Shown: positions 42,837 through 52,383 of the stretch, piece after piece
Numbering within the stretch: position 1 is the stretch's first letter
Layout: each line of letters begins with the position of its first letter
NCBI GenBank assembly: GCA_022539475.1
Contig: VCMS01000114.1
Span: 155,431-219,430 of the forward strand
DNA: 64,000 bases
Reading direction: 5' to 3'
Source of the DNA: Gracilaria domingensis
Taxonomy: Eukaryota; Rhodophyta; Florideophyceae; Gracilariales; Gracilariaceae
Translations under genes and position numbers: made by a program
The notes under the pieces: model-generated
Database searches by the model: none
What the model was told of the DNA's origin: nothing
What the model saw: only the letters and a program-made list of their open reading frames with translations

Positions 42837-44930
42837 ATGGTCTACTACTGTACACATAAGAAGCGTGGGTGCCCCTTCGTTACTCGTCGAGGAGTCTTAT
42901 CTCTTCAACAGCATGTCAACCATTGCCCGTTTCGTCTGAAAGCAGCGCTGGAAGACGACAATAGCCAGCCCATTCGGAGAAGCAAGCGTCTCAAGCTTTC
43001 CGCGCCGGCGCCCGCATCTTCCGAAACGGTCACTGCACTTTGTCGCCTTCCCGAGCTTCCGGTGTCCGAGGACATCGTTGACCCCACTCCGTGCGCCCCT
43101 TCCATTCCGCCCACTTCGTATTGTGTTTCTCCTTCCCCGGGTCCCGCGTCATTAGATCGAGAACAAGGAAGCAGTTCCCGCCCAGTGCCTTCTGAGGAGG
43201 CCCTCGGTGACTTGCATATGGATTATCTCACGGTTTGTCTGGCTTCAGTAGCTTCCAACCTTGGTCATCGTGAGGCAGAAGAGCTAATTGGGCTACTTCG
43301 GGACCCGCGATTCTCGCAAAAGCGATTCAACGAGACCATAACAAGTTCCAAGCGCTGTACAGAACTGAAGAACGCCATTTTCGAACGATACGCCTCAAAG
43401 GACGGTTTCAATCGCAGAACTGTCTCGCCAGAAGGATGTAAGTTCAGCGCCACCCTCTACACGAGAGACCCCGTTCAGACACTTTTGAAACAGCTCCAGT
43501 TGGCTAACAACGAAAACACATTCTTCCACCCTATGCCTCAGACCCATTCCACGAAAATATCTCACCCCATGTCCGGCTCTCTCGCAAGAGACGCCACCTC
43601 AAAACTTAGGGAAATGGTCATGGGCTCTTTGGATAGTAGAATAGTGTGGTACTCCCAAGAAATAAGATACAGTGAATCTTTCGTAGGTCTTCTGCAGGTA
43701 TACACCGATAAGTTTTCAACAACTTTAAAGCAGACATCGGCTACCGCCTATCATCTTCACCTCATATCTCTCAACTTCTTCGACGAGCTACGCCGTAAGT
43801 GCATCCGTGATGACCTTACAGTAGTGGCATACTTCCCTACCACACTGATCGAGGTTTCCGCATCTGAAGCAGACGCAATGCCATTCGTTTCTAGCAAGTC
43901 TCTACGTGAGTCCAGGATGCAAGTCCTTTATGAATCTCTTCGTTAAATTCTGCAGCCCATTCTAAATCTAATGCAGAAAGGTTTTCCGTTCGTTGGCGAA
44001 GACAAACTAAGTAAAGTGTGCCATCCTCTGCAAGTTTTTGTGCGGATTTTCTTGAGGTTAACAACATTCTGTCAATTCTTCTTGGGACCAAAACGGGGAG
44101 CCCCTTTCATATATTCAAGGACCCTCCCTCATCTTTATGCAGTAATATTCTTACCTCATTCATTGGACTCTCTCAAAAACACACCAAAGCGTTAGAAATA
44201 CATACTCATTTATTATAGAATATGCCAATAAAGACAAGGCAGGAAGACGTATATGTCCTACGAGGGAGAGTATATCCCAGGCGGATACTCTCATGCGTTC
44301 TGATTACATATCTCTTATTCTGTCGTTCATCGCAACCACCTTGACCGTAGGATTGATCCAGAGGTTGTTTCTATGCAGTATGTTGGGAACAAGGAGAGCT
44401 CCCTTCGAACAGTTACGCAACTTGCATCTCGGCATATTGAAGCTGATTAATACTCCGCAAAATCGAGAACCTGTAGTCAGAGACCCTAAGCACCGCAATA
44501 GAATTATCCGCGTCACGTCCATTTCGAACGATACGTACTCAACTCCTCAACTTCAAAAACGCAAATCTATCCCCCCTGCAATGCAATGTTTCTGCCAGAG
44601 GTTTGTATCTAGATTTGTCCACGCCGAAGAGAGGCAGGTCACTGAATGGAACCTTCACCAAAGTAGATCTCCTTGGAATGATGGAGGCCAAAGGATAAAA
44701 AGACCTTGACATGTTTTTTCTTTCATGACGGAAGTCTTCAAAATATGATGGGGAGCGCCGGATACGGCCCCGATGAGAACAATTCTCTGTCAGTACTCAG
44801 ACGCTGCTTGGACTATTTAAAGATGCAATCGTGACGCATGATGTAATCAAAGCTCTATTCCGTCTCTTCGATCGCAGATTGAAGCATTTAAACGCCCTTC
44901 GACAAAGACGTCGGCTGCAATTCAAAGCTC
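42837..44930 (+). pseudogene. Plavaka-like transposase, copy A (long N-terminal frame intact)
   Basis: From the ATG at 42837 (an upstream in-frame ATG is at 42741) the frame is open to a TAA at 43944-43946 and continues in the same frame to 44195. The N-terminus has a zinc-finger-like pattern (C-x7-C ... H-x3-C: YCTHKKRGCPFV, LSLQQHVNHCPF), then a basic RRSKRLKLSAP, a DLHMDYLTVCLASVASNL helix, HPMSGSLARDATSKLREM, and LRRKCIRDDLTVVAYFPTTL, which resembles the NIP..(I)RRKPSR..H..IAYLP region of Plavaka transposases. Downstream frames (44293-44709 and a short C-terminal stretch to 44930) are shifted. The fungal-type C-terminal motif HLLDHLV is kept only in copy B. One stop plus frameshifts leave only the first 370 codons potentially expressed. 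Confidence 0.7.
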
Positions 44931-45099
44931 CAGAAGTAGAACTCTGAAGTTCTATCACGGCTCTTGACAGGAGAAGAACTAACACCATTGGGTGCATGTG
45001 ACGGCATCTCCACAACAGTTCGACTTATGCCTTCTATTGTATTGTTGATGACTGGCCTTGGTAACGGAAGATAAATTGATACGATTTCAACATTGGAAC

Positions 45100-45694
45100 T
45101 ATTGTCATGTGCTACGAGCTGAAGAAAGCCGGGCTGAACAGTTTTCATGAGCACCATCTGTTTTGCTTTCAACTACGACTCTCGTCACCTTTTCCTTCCA
45201 TAGAGTTTTATGCTGAATGAATTGAGCATATTCGAGCTGTTGCAGCCCCCGTTCTCTATAGCGCTGAGGATAATAGAGTAGGTAGCCAATCAGGACTCTA
45301 TTTAGTTCTTTTTCGTGTTCGGCAGAGAGCTCCACTACCGCTATAAATCTGGTATTCTATGGTCGTTGAAGGCTTTCATCGCTGATTGCCAGCATGTTTG
45401 AACGAACCAATTAAATTTAGATATATGCAAGAAACGCCAGAGCCAGAGCGCTGATGCTATAAGATAATACGTCATCTTCATCATCGGTAGAATTTGTATC
45501 TTCACCGGAAACAATGGAGGTGAGTATTTAAGTAGCCAACTACTGTTGTCACTGTGGTTTTCTGCAGGTAATCTCGGTGCATTATCATTTTTGTGCGTGC
45601 GGGTCTGGAGGCGCTTTTTTATTTCGTTTCTTTGCTGCTTTGAGCAGTATGAATAGTGTACTGTGTCAGTAAGTACACAAATTGTAGCGAACAC
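45100..45694 (-). pseudogene. Unrecognised minus-strand frames
   Basis: Two frames join in sense: a hydrophobic piece (MTYYLIASALWLWRFLHISK) and, after a frame change near 45340, VVELSAEHEKELNRVLIGYL with YYPQRYRERGLQQLEYAQFI. A further frame (44888-45172) may extend it. It looks like real protein, but no family is recognised. It starts where similarity between the two Plavaka-like copies fades. Confidence 0.35.
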
Positions 45695-46062
45695 AAGTTT
45701 ATGTATTGTGTTACTAGTTGAGGAACAATTGGATGATAGAGACGAGTTGGAGCTTGCCTAATGGATGTTTAGTTAGCTCGTAAGAAAAGGACTGCAAGGA
45801 ATGGAGCATAGTGGGTTTTGGGAGGTGTTGGAATGCTGGAAAATGACCTGAAAATGTGCCCGCGATAGGTGTTTTTTACTAGATTTAGACTTATGAAAGC
45901 AATAATCGAGCTCTCCGGTCGTGCGTTTTGAAGCGTTTCTAATACTCAAGGCACATTCTCATTTGTCTACAGCCCTTTGCCTCCGCGCCAATCCACGTGG
46001 ACAGCGGTGCCAACGTGTTAGTGGGCGGGTGCATCGTAATGAGTGCGGGAAGTGTCGATGAA
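45695..46062. other. Intergenic with one stray half-unit of the palindromic array
   Basis: Near 45812-45880 the sequence GGTTTTGGGAGGTGTTGG, followed by AATGTGCCCGCG, resembles the outer arm of the array at 46063. Otherwise nothing is recognised. Confidence 0.45.
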
Positions 46063-46560
46063 GGTGTTTTGGGAGGTCTCGGCATGATGCCAAAATGTGG
46101 CGAGAACGTGTCCGCGGGCGGGGAGGGGGGTCGGTTGTGTTAGGGTGGCTACCCTAACACAACCAGACCACCCGCCCGCGGGCACGTTTTAGCCGATTTT
46201 TTAAAAAATGTGCTTTTTTATGCCCGCGGTCGGGGGGATCCGGTTGTGTTAGGGTACCTGCCCTAACACAACCGACCCCCCCCCCCCCCCCCCGCAAGCG
46301 GGCACGTTTTGGCCGATTTTTTGAAAAATGTGCGATTTTATGCCCGCGGGCGGGGGGGTCCGGTCGTGTTAGGGTACCTACCCTAACACGACCGAGCCCC
46401 CCCGCCCGCGGGCACGTTTTCGCCTCATTCTGGTAACGACCACACACCTCCCAAAACACACACCGCACGCAACGCCAGCCAAAAGGTAACGTGCCCGCGG
46501 GCAGGGTGGTCTAGTTGTGTTACGGTAGCGACCCTAACACAACTTGTTCTCGCTCACTGC
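46063..46560. repeat. Foldback array of palindromes with TTAGGG-type cores
   Basis: Three large palindromes are centred near 46147, 46259 and 46379. Each has a GTTGTGTTAGGGT arm, a 4-6-base centre and the inverse arm ACCCTAACACAAC, with outer CCCGCGGGC and GGGG or CCCC runs, including about 20 C in a row near 46275-46294. Linkers are nearly identical (CACGTTTTGGCCGATTTTTT). The whole block has outer inverted arms (GGTGTTTTGGGAGGT at 46063 and its inverse at 46446-46464). A fourth, weaker half lies near 46500-46550. Confidence 0.85.
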
Positions 46561-47189
46561 TAGTACGACAGAATGACATTATGACATGTTTGACGACGCG
46601 CGTCTGCAAATACCCGACGCAAGCGAACCTCCTTCCACGCGTTCGCGTTCCCACCGTGACGCCGCCACAAACCCCGTCCGCCACCGATTTACTCCCGCTG
46701 CTGCTTCCCGTCCCTCTCGTTTCGCCCACCACTCCCGCCTCTGTACCCCCCGCCCCACCGAGAACATCCGCGTCGTCGCCCGCGCAGACCGCCCGCATCG
46801 CTCCCTCACCCCTCGTTCCCGAAAGCGAACCAGGTCCAGCTCCCGGAGATCTCCAACCCCGCCTCCGCCCGCAGAGCCGCAAGCTCAGCCGCCTGCACAC
46901 CGACCTTCAAAGGTTTGCGTTATCAGTGGTCATAACGTTTTAGCTGTAACTCAGCCTCAGACTTCTCAGAACCGTGCGATCCGAATCTCATGCTCGACGA
47001 AGGGATAGCGCGAGCTGAATTCACAGTTTCTTCCAGTGCGCTGCAGACAGTGCAGAACAATTCAGGTTCAATGCACATCGAGTATTCCTTTCAGGTGTGA
47101 AAGACATCTCAAAACGCCACCGCGGCTGTACTTGAGAGAAACTCCGAGATTGACACGTCAACCATAATCGGCGGTAGCCACAGCGGCAG
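46561..47189 (+). other. Pro/Ser/Arg-rich frames before the GT14 gene
   Basis: Overlapping frames at 46515-46943 and 46586-47008 are rich in Pro, Ser, Arg and Ala in a GC-rich stretch, such as PSTRSRSHRDAATNPVRHR. They could be the stem or cytoplasmic region of the following glycosyltransferase, but no frame connects through 47100-47190 without a break. Confidence 0.3.
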
Positions 47190-48122
47190 CAGCAGCAGGA
47201 GAGACGGAACTGGCATTCTTCATCCAGGTGAGCAACGTCAATCTAGAGCTGCTGCCGCGGCTGCTGCGGAGCATCCACCACGCGCGCAACGTCTACGCCG
47301 TTCACATCGACGCCAAAGTGCCGCGCGCGGCGCGGTGGCGCGCGCACCCCGCGCTACTGGCGTGCAACGCGAGCTAGGCGCGCAACGTGCTGATCATACA
47401 CGCGCAGCCCGTGACGTACCGCCGCATCTCCATGGTGCTCAACACGCTCGGTGACATGCAGCTCCTGCTGGCGCGCCGCCGCCGCTGGCGCTTCCTCATC
47501 AATCTCAGCGCCGCCGACTACCCGCTGCTGCGCCCGCGCCCCATGCGCCGCGCGCTGGCGCCGTTCGCCCCGCGCCTGCTGTCGTTCCTCACGCCGAACG
47601 CGCGCGCGTCGTGGGCGCGCACGCGCGCCGCACGTTTGCACCGCTTGCACTTCGACCTCGCGCTGTCGTTCGACGCCGCCGCCGGCGCCGCGCCGCTGCG
47701 CGCGCTGCCCGGTGCGGTGAGCCCGGCCGCGCGCTGGAGCGGGCTGCCGTACGCGTCGGGCGAGGCGTGGATGGTGGCGTCGTGCCGGCTATGCGCCGTC
47801 CTTACTGCCACGGCGCTGGCGCGCCGGCTTCTGGCCCCGTTCGCCGTGTCGGCCGACGCCACCGAGCACTCCTTCAACACGCGGGCCATCGCGCACCCGG
47901 CGCTCCGGCGGCGCGTCGCGCCGCACGCGCTGCGCTCCGTGCTGTGGGCGCACGGCCGCCGCGCGCAGCACCCGCGCCGGGTGGACGGCGACGCGGCGGC
48001 GCGCCCGCCGTACCCGCCGCAGCGCGTCGCGCTACTGGCCGCGCGCAACCAGTTCATCTGCAACGCACGTAGGCGCGGTGGCCGCGCGGCTGGCCGCCGT
48101 CACCGCGCGCGCGCCCCGCTAA
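47190..48122 (+). pseudogene. GT14-like (core-2/I-branching or xylosyltransferase-like) glycosyltransferase, broken
   Basis: The frame starts ELAFFIQVSNVNLELLPRLL and IHHARNVYAVHIDAK, meets a TAG at 47375-47377, then continues as ARNVLIIHAQPVTYRRISMV, WRFLINLSAADYPLLRP (the GT14 hallmark), SGEAWMVASCRLCAVL, VSADATEHSFNTRAI and HPALRRRVAPHALRSVLWAH. A frame change near 48060 leads to a short tail (VGAVAARLAAVTARAPR) ending at TAA 48120-48122. GT14 enzymes are Golgi type II proteins adding GlcNAc or xylose to glycans; the acceptor is unknown. Very GC-rich, unlike the GT11 gene. The R1 repeat begins seven bases after its stop. A 5' fragment of a relative is at 7.9 kb. Confidence 0.8.
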
Positions 48123-48128
48123 TTACCA

Positions 48129-49270
48129 ACGTCTGTCTCTTGCAGATGCTAGTTTTTGGCGAGGGTCGTCCAGAAAGTGGCAAGGGTCGTCCAGTAAATT
48201 TTTTGAAAAAATATCGAGATCAATTATTTCAAAATTTGAAGATAATTGCTTGGGTCGTCCAGAATCGCTGTGCAGTAAATACTGGTGGGTTTTCCACTCG
48301 TGCTAGTTCTTTAGTCGAGGGCTACCTGAACGGTATTTCGCGAAGTCTAGGTTCAGTTTCCATTAAGGTGCACATTACACGATACCTTCTGCGGAATAAT
48401 ACCCTGCAACGCATGGAATACTGTTGCTAGTACAGATGATGTCCATTATGAAATCATACCGTTTTATTCGTATCTATTCTTCTATCGACCGTTTTTGCTA
48501 ACCACTACTTCGCTATATTACATATACCATTTCCCCATGATGAAGCCAATGTAGGCGCAATCTGCGGCAGATGCCGCAGAGGGCACCTCCACCGAAGTGC
48601 AGTATCGGTAGAACACATACGCACTCCGAGAGGATGAGGCGCGAAGCGCCTCATCCTCTCCGTTCCTCATGTAGGGAACCATGCCCAGATGCATGGTTCC
48701 CTACTTAAGGAACCTGCACCTGAAACTCGTGAGCTACGTCCGCATCAAAATTCGTTTACCTGTATACGCAAGCAGAAAGTATCCATAAGTTAGTCAAAGA
48801 TCCGTTGGATACATTTGAAATGCGATGGAACGTACCATTGATAAAACAAAACAGAAACATTGCGCTAGAAAAGTCGAGGGACCTAGTAACTCGCAAAAGG
48901 AAGAAGAAGAAGGAAAGGGATCGGTTAGATTACCAGCCCACCATCATCGTAAAGCGCAAAAGGTGTCGAAGCGAGAACTCACAAGCAAGGGCACCAAGAA
49001 TGCCCATGCAGCAAACATACCGCAAGATGCGATAAACGAAAGAGCAGCCTATGTCCCAACCAAGTACCAGAATCGTCTATCCCGAACAGTCGGAGATCCA
49101 AGATCGCCAAGGAACCAACTTGTTTTGTTGCGCTATAGGCTCTAGCTTCTCGCGTTTTGCGCTACTTTTGAAAAGTCGCGCAAGAGGCGAAACTAGAGCC
49201 TATGGCGCAACGAAATGAACCATTCGTCGCGTACTTACAGTCGTCGCTTTGGGTTACCAGGTTCCTGTTT
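48129..49270 (+). repeat. Leader repeat R1, copy C, cut by the Tnp2 element
   Basis: Matches copy A from ACGTCTGTCT through both hairpins (48629-48704) to TTTGGGTTACC. At 49270, after GTTCCTGTTT, similarity to copy A (42180-42200) stops abruptly and the Tnp2 element begins with CCCTGTG. The transposase part expected after R1 is not seen, so this copy is truncated or its remainder has been displaced. Confidence 0.8.
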
Positions 49271-50242
49271 CCCTGTGGGCCATTTTTGCGCCCTATATAT
49301 GGCCGAAATAGGACCACCATAAGGCCAACATGATACGTGTATATTTGGCTCAAAACATGGCCAAAATATGCCCCAAAAAGTGCCATTTAGATGAGTCCAA
49401 TAAATGGCCGCATAGGACAGGGCAGAAGATGGACGAAATGTGCACCAAATAGATCCTCAAAAAGGGGCCTAATGAAGCACAAGATGTGAACAAATAATGT
49501 TCGAGATGCCGTCCGTTTTTTGGGACAATGACTGCACGAGAAGAGTACGAAAGAAGTACTGAGAAGATCTCCCAAGACTGGTCAAAGACGGCACGTATTG
49601 TGACCAAAGCCTAGAGAGCATATGAGTCCAAAAGCAGTATAATTTCTGCCCTAGAGATGTCCAAGAGAGGCGTTCCGTACCCATCCCACGAAGGTCTTAT
49701 ACATGTCTTTCTTATAGTCCCCAAGCAGACAAAATCTGTTCGTAAACGAGACAGGAAACCGATATTTCTTGTCCAAGATGAGGGCTTATGTTGGCCATTT
49801 AGTACTATGAAAAGGTTCTAAAACACGTCTAAGAGAGTAAAATTAGTACAAACTTTATACCAATGTGTGTACCCTATAAGAGCAGGTACAGTACAAAGAA
49901 GTACTTTGAACAGTGCAAAATGAGATTGGAGTAAGGACAGATTGAAAGTTCTATGTTAGCCATTGGCTAACAATCCTGCCCCTAGTGCAGCGATGCATGG
50001 GATGGTCGGAATTATCTTAAAACTGCGGCAATACCATGAAGCAGCAGCACCGAGACCAACGAGCTTTGAGGTAACTGTACTTCTGGTAAACAAAGGGATG
50101 AAGGAATCATGAGATTTTGGCTGGTTAGAACGTTTCGAACACGCGCAGATCGTCGGGTAATAAGATGTGACTATCTAACTCACGAGAGAATTGCTCAACG
50201 ATGTGTCGGGGTGTTCGACGATGATAAGTGGAAATCTAACCA
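49271..50242. repeat. Left sub-terminal region of the Tnp2 element
   Basis: Recurring TATGGCC, AAGGCCAACA, CATGGCCAAAATATG, AAATGGCCG and GTTGGCCATTTAG motifs in both orientations occur between 49271 and 49805, and TTAGCCATTGGC at 49954. No gene is supported; minus-strand frames near 49162-49684 are repeat-derived. Confidence 0.55.
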
Positions 50243-51841
50243 TCAACGTTTTGGGTGTCGGCGGGCTCCAGTGCGATCTGCGCTTGAACTTCCACGACGT
50301 GGGTTTGTAAACTTTGTGGGACGTCCTTCCTCCGCTCGCTCAGCTCGACGACGTTGGTTTGGTGGGCTCACATCCTCGACGCCACTTTCTTCCGCGGAAA
50401 CCTCGACATCTCTCCTGCGCTTCCTACCCTTTCCCCGCCGGCGTCGGGCAGGTTCCTTCGATGACGGCTGACGGAAGCTTCTTCCGCCATGCTTGCGACC
50501 GCGCGTAGCAGAACGGGACGGAATAGACTCTACCGCTTTCTCCGTTTGATCTACCATCTTTCTCACAGTGGCAGATATATCAACGTGACCTTCCGATGAA
50601 CCTTCGCTAAGCACTTCTCCGTCATTTATGGATGAGGGACCATTGGACTCGGAATACTGATCAGAGCGCTCTCGTGTAACTGCCACGTCTTTCCCCCTTC
50701 GCGAAAGCATCCCATTAGATGCGATTGGAGCACGACTGATGCTCCCACCACTTGCAGCATAAGCTCTGTCCGAGAGATTTCCTTCAGATAAAACAAGTTG
50801 AAGCGTATCACCTGACACATTTGGCTCGTGGGCAACGGCGTCATTGCTCGCTTGATCAGTGGACTCACCAGTACTGCCGTGCTGATCAGTTCCATTGGAA
50901 GAATGTCTCTGCAATGGGACACGGAGAGCCCCACTGCCATGCCCGCCATCCTGTTCGTGACCCGCAGTTTCATCTTCCGCTTGACCCCTAGATCGAGCCC
51001 TTCTGTCTCCTTCGTTGCTGTTAACGGAGGGCGTGACTGTTGTCGAATTCAATCGCGGTTGGCGTTCAGGTTCAACAGGATTCGACGCTCTCTCACTGGA
51101 ATGTGCTGGCATCGCTGCTGTCAGGTTTGTGTTCGGATCAGTACCAACGCGACTCCTGTTCCCACCATCACCTAAAACTCTCTTTGTCCCGCGCTTCTGT
51201 TCCTCAGCCTTCGCCTTCTTATCTTGTTGTATAGCTTTTTTAATGAACTCTGTGATAACCCAGTGATTCTGAGCGGCGGCCAAAACGGGGAATGTGCACA
51301 CCAGGTTTCGCTTCAGCTGAAAGATTTGTGGGCCGAACTCACTCTTAATGGACCTGAACGTGCGCTTCCCACGCTCTAGCCCAAGACGGTGGTACATAAA
51401 CTGACGGATTCTGTCCTTTATCGCATTCGCTATCTCTGGATAGATAGGATAGTTGTCATCAACTGGGCGGTTGTCAGTCATTTTCTCCTGATACAGGCGG
51501 TTGAACACTACTCTCGCGGAGAGTAGTGCACCAGTCGGGAACCCAGGCCTGTCATTCTCTTTCATTTTGCGTTTCGAGGATGCGCCTGGAATACTCACCG
51601 AGTTTGCTTGAAGTACTTCGAGGTTGGCAGTCGGTGTTGGAACTCCAGAAGGAGTACTTGCCACACGTGCAACACGAGCCGTGGCATAGTGAGAAGCTCT
51701 CTCTGCACGAGATTGGACTTGTTGCTGCACCGAGTACGCATTTCTTTGGCCTCCGGCAGCATCCTCTCTCGGGCTCACCGAAGTGTGTTCACCGGCGAGG
51801 AGGCTGTCTGCGGTGACGTTGTTCAGCGTACGTGAACCCAT
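50243..51841 (-). CDS. Transposon accessory protein (ORF1), new family
   Basis: An intact 532-codon frame divergent from the transposase. The first 130 residues are polar. Residues about 131-205 form a conserved-looking globular part (YPEIANAIKDRIRQFMYHRL, FRSIKSEFGPQIFQLKRN, AAAQNHWVITEFIKKAIQQD). The middle is low-complexity and acidic/polar, and the last 100 residues are very basic (ARRRRGKGRKRRRD), suggesting nuclear localisation or DNA binding. The globular part recurs in a decayed gene placed the same way at 9.6-10.4 kb. By position and basicity it could play the role of TnpA in plant En/Spm elements, which binds sub-terminal repeats, but I see no sequence similarity to TnpA; the role is inference. 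Confidence 0.7.
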   Translation of the reverse strand: MGSRTLNNVTADSLLAGEHTSVSPREDAAGGQRNAYSVQQQVQSRAERASHYATARVARVASTPSGVPTPTANLEVLQANSVSIPGASSKRKMKENDRPGFPTGALLSARVVFNRLYQEKMTDNRPVDDNYPIYPEIANAIKDRIRQFMYHRLGLERGKRTFRSIKSEFGPQIFQLKRNLVCTFPVLAAAQNHWVITEFIKKAIQQDKKAKAEEQKRGTKRVLGDGGNRSRVGTDPNTNLTAAMPAHSSERASNPVEPERQPRLNSTTVTPSVNSNEGDRRARSRGQAEDETAGHEQDGGHGSGALRVPLQRHSSNGTDQHGSTGESTDQASNDAVAHEPNVSGDTLQLVLSEGNLSDRAYAASGGSISRAPIASNGMLSRRGKDVAVTRERSDQYSESNGPSSINDGEVLSEGSSEGHVDISATVRKMVDQTEKAVESIPSRSATRGRKHGGRSFRQPSSKEPARRRRGKGRKRRRDVEVSAEESGVEDVSPPNQRRRAERAEEGRPTKFTNPRRGSSSADRTGARRHPKR

Positions 51842-52383
51842 TCTGATAGAAACAAGCTTTTGAATGCAAAACCGAGCTCGTCGTCAGTTCCAATGACGCA
51901 CGAGAGGCACTTCTGACTCTTCCCGTGAAAGCTCGCGTGGTATGAAACGTACTCCAGGCGGGAAACTATGGGTATCCGCAGCTTGGGGATGTGCAAGGCG
52001 GAAGGATAGGGAGGAACAGTTGACGTATTCCTGGATGAGAAGGGGGACAACAAGCTGGTCACTTGAGCTGTCCAAGCTGTTCGTCGGAGGGGCGGAGCGG
52101 ATTCATTTGGAGAAAGCCGGGAGAGAGAAGACGGGGGAAGCTAAGTAGAGAGATGTATCGAAGAGCCCGCGCTCTCTTGAGCAGAATGAAATGGGTTGAA
52201 CCGAAACCTCCTCAAATAATTTTGAAAACCTAAAAGTTTTCATCGCTCTTTGAAGGCCGTGATTTTCCAAACTGATCAATAAAAGTTCTTAATGGGGGTA
52301 GTATCCCTCCCTTTTTCATTGCTCCAAGTACTCCCTGTTGCAAAAATTGCATAATCGTCGCGTTAAATCGGTAACCTCACGTC
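51842..52383. promoter_or_regulatory. Divergent promoter region between ORF1 and the transposase
   Basis: 541 bp between the two start codons, without other supported genes. It must hold the promoters for both. No clear TATA box was identified. Confidence 0.45.

Noticed and set aside
47518-48063. Long antisense and alternative frames opposite the GT14 gene
   Set aside because: Arg/Ala-rich composition typical of GC-rich shadows; the sense strand carries the GT14 motifs.
47387-48430. A 347-codon frame running from the GT14 gene into the R1 repeat
   Set aside because: The last 110 codons are repeat sequence. The GT14 tail continues in another frame and stops at 48122, so the long frame is a product of the frame change.
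50243-51841. Treating the 532-codon ORF as a host gene
   Set aside because: A decayed counterpart in the same position beside another Tnp2 gene points to an element-encoded protein.
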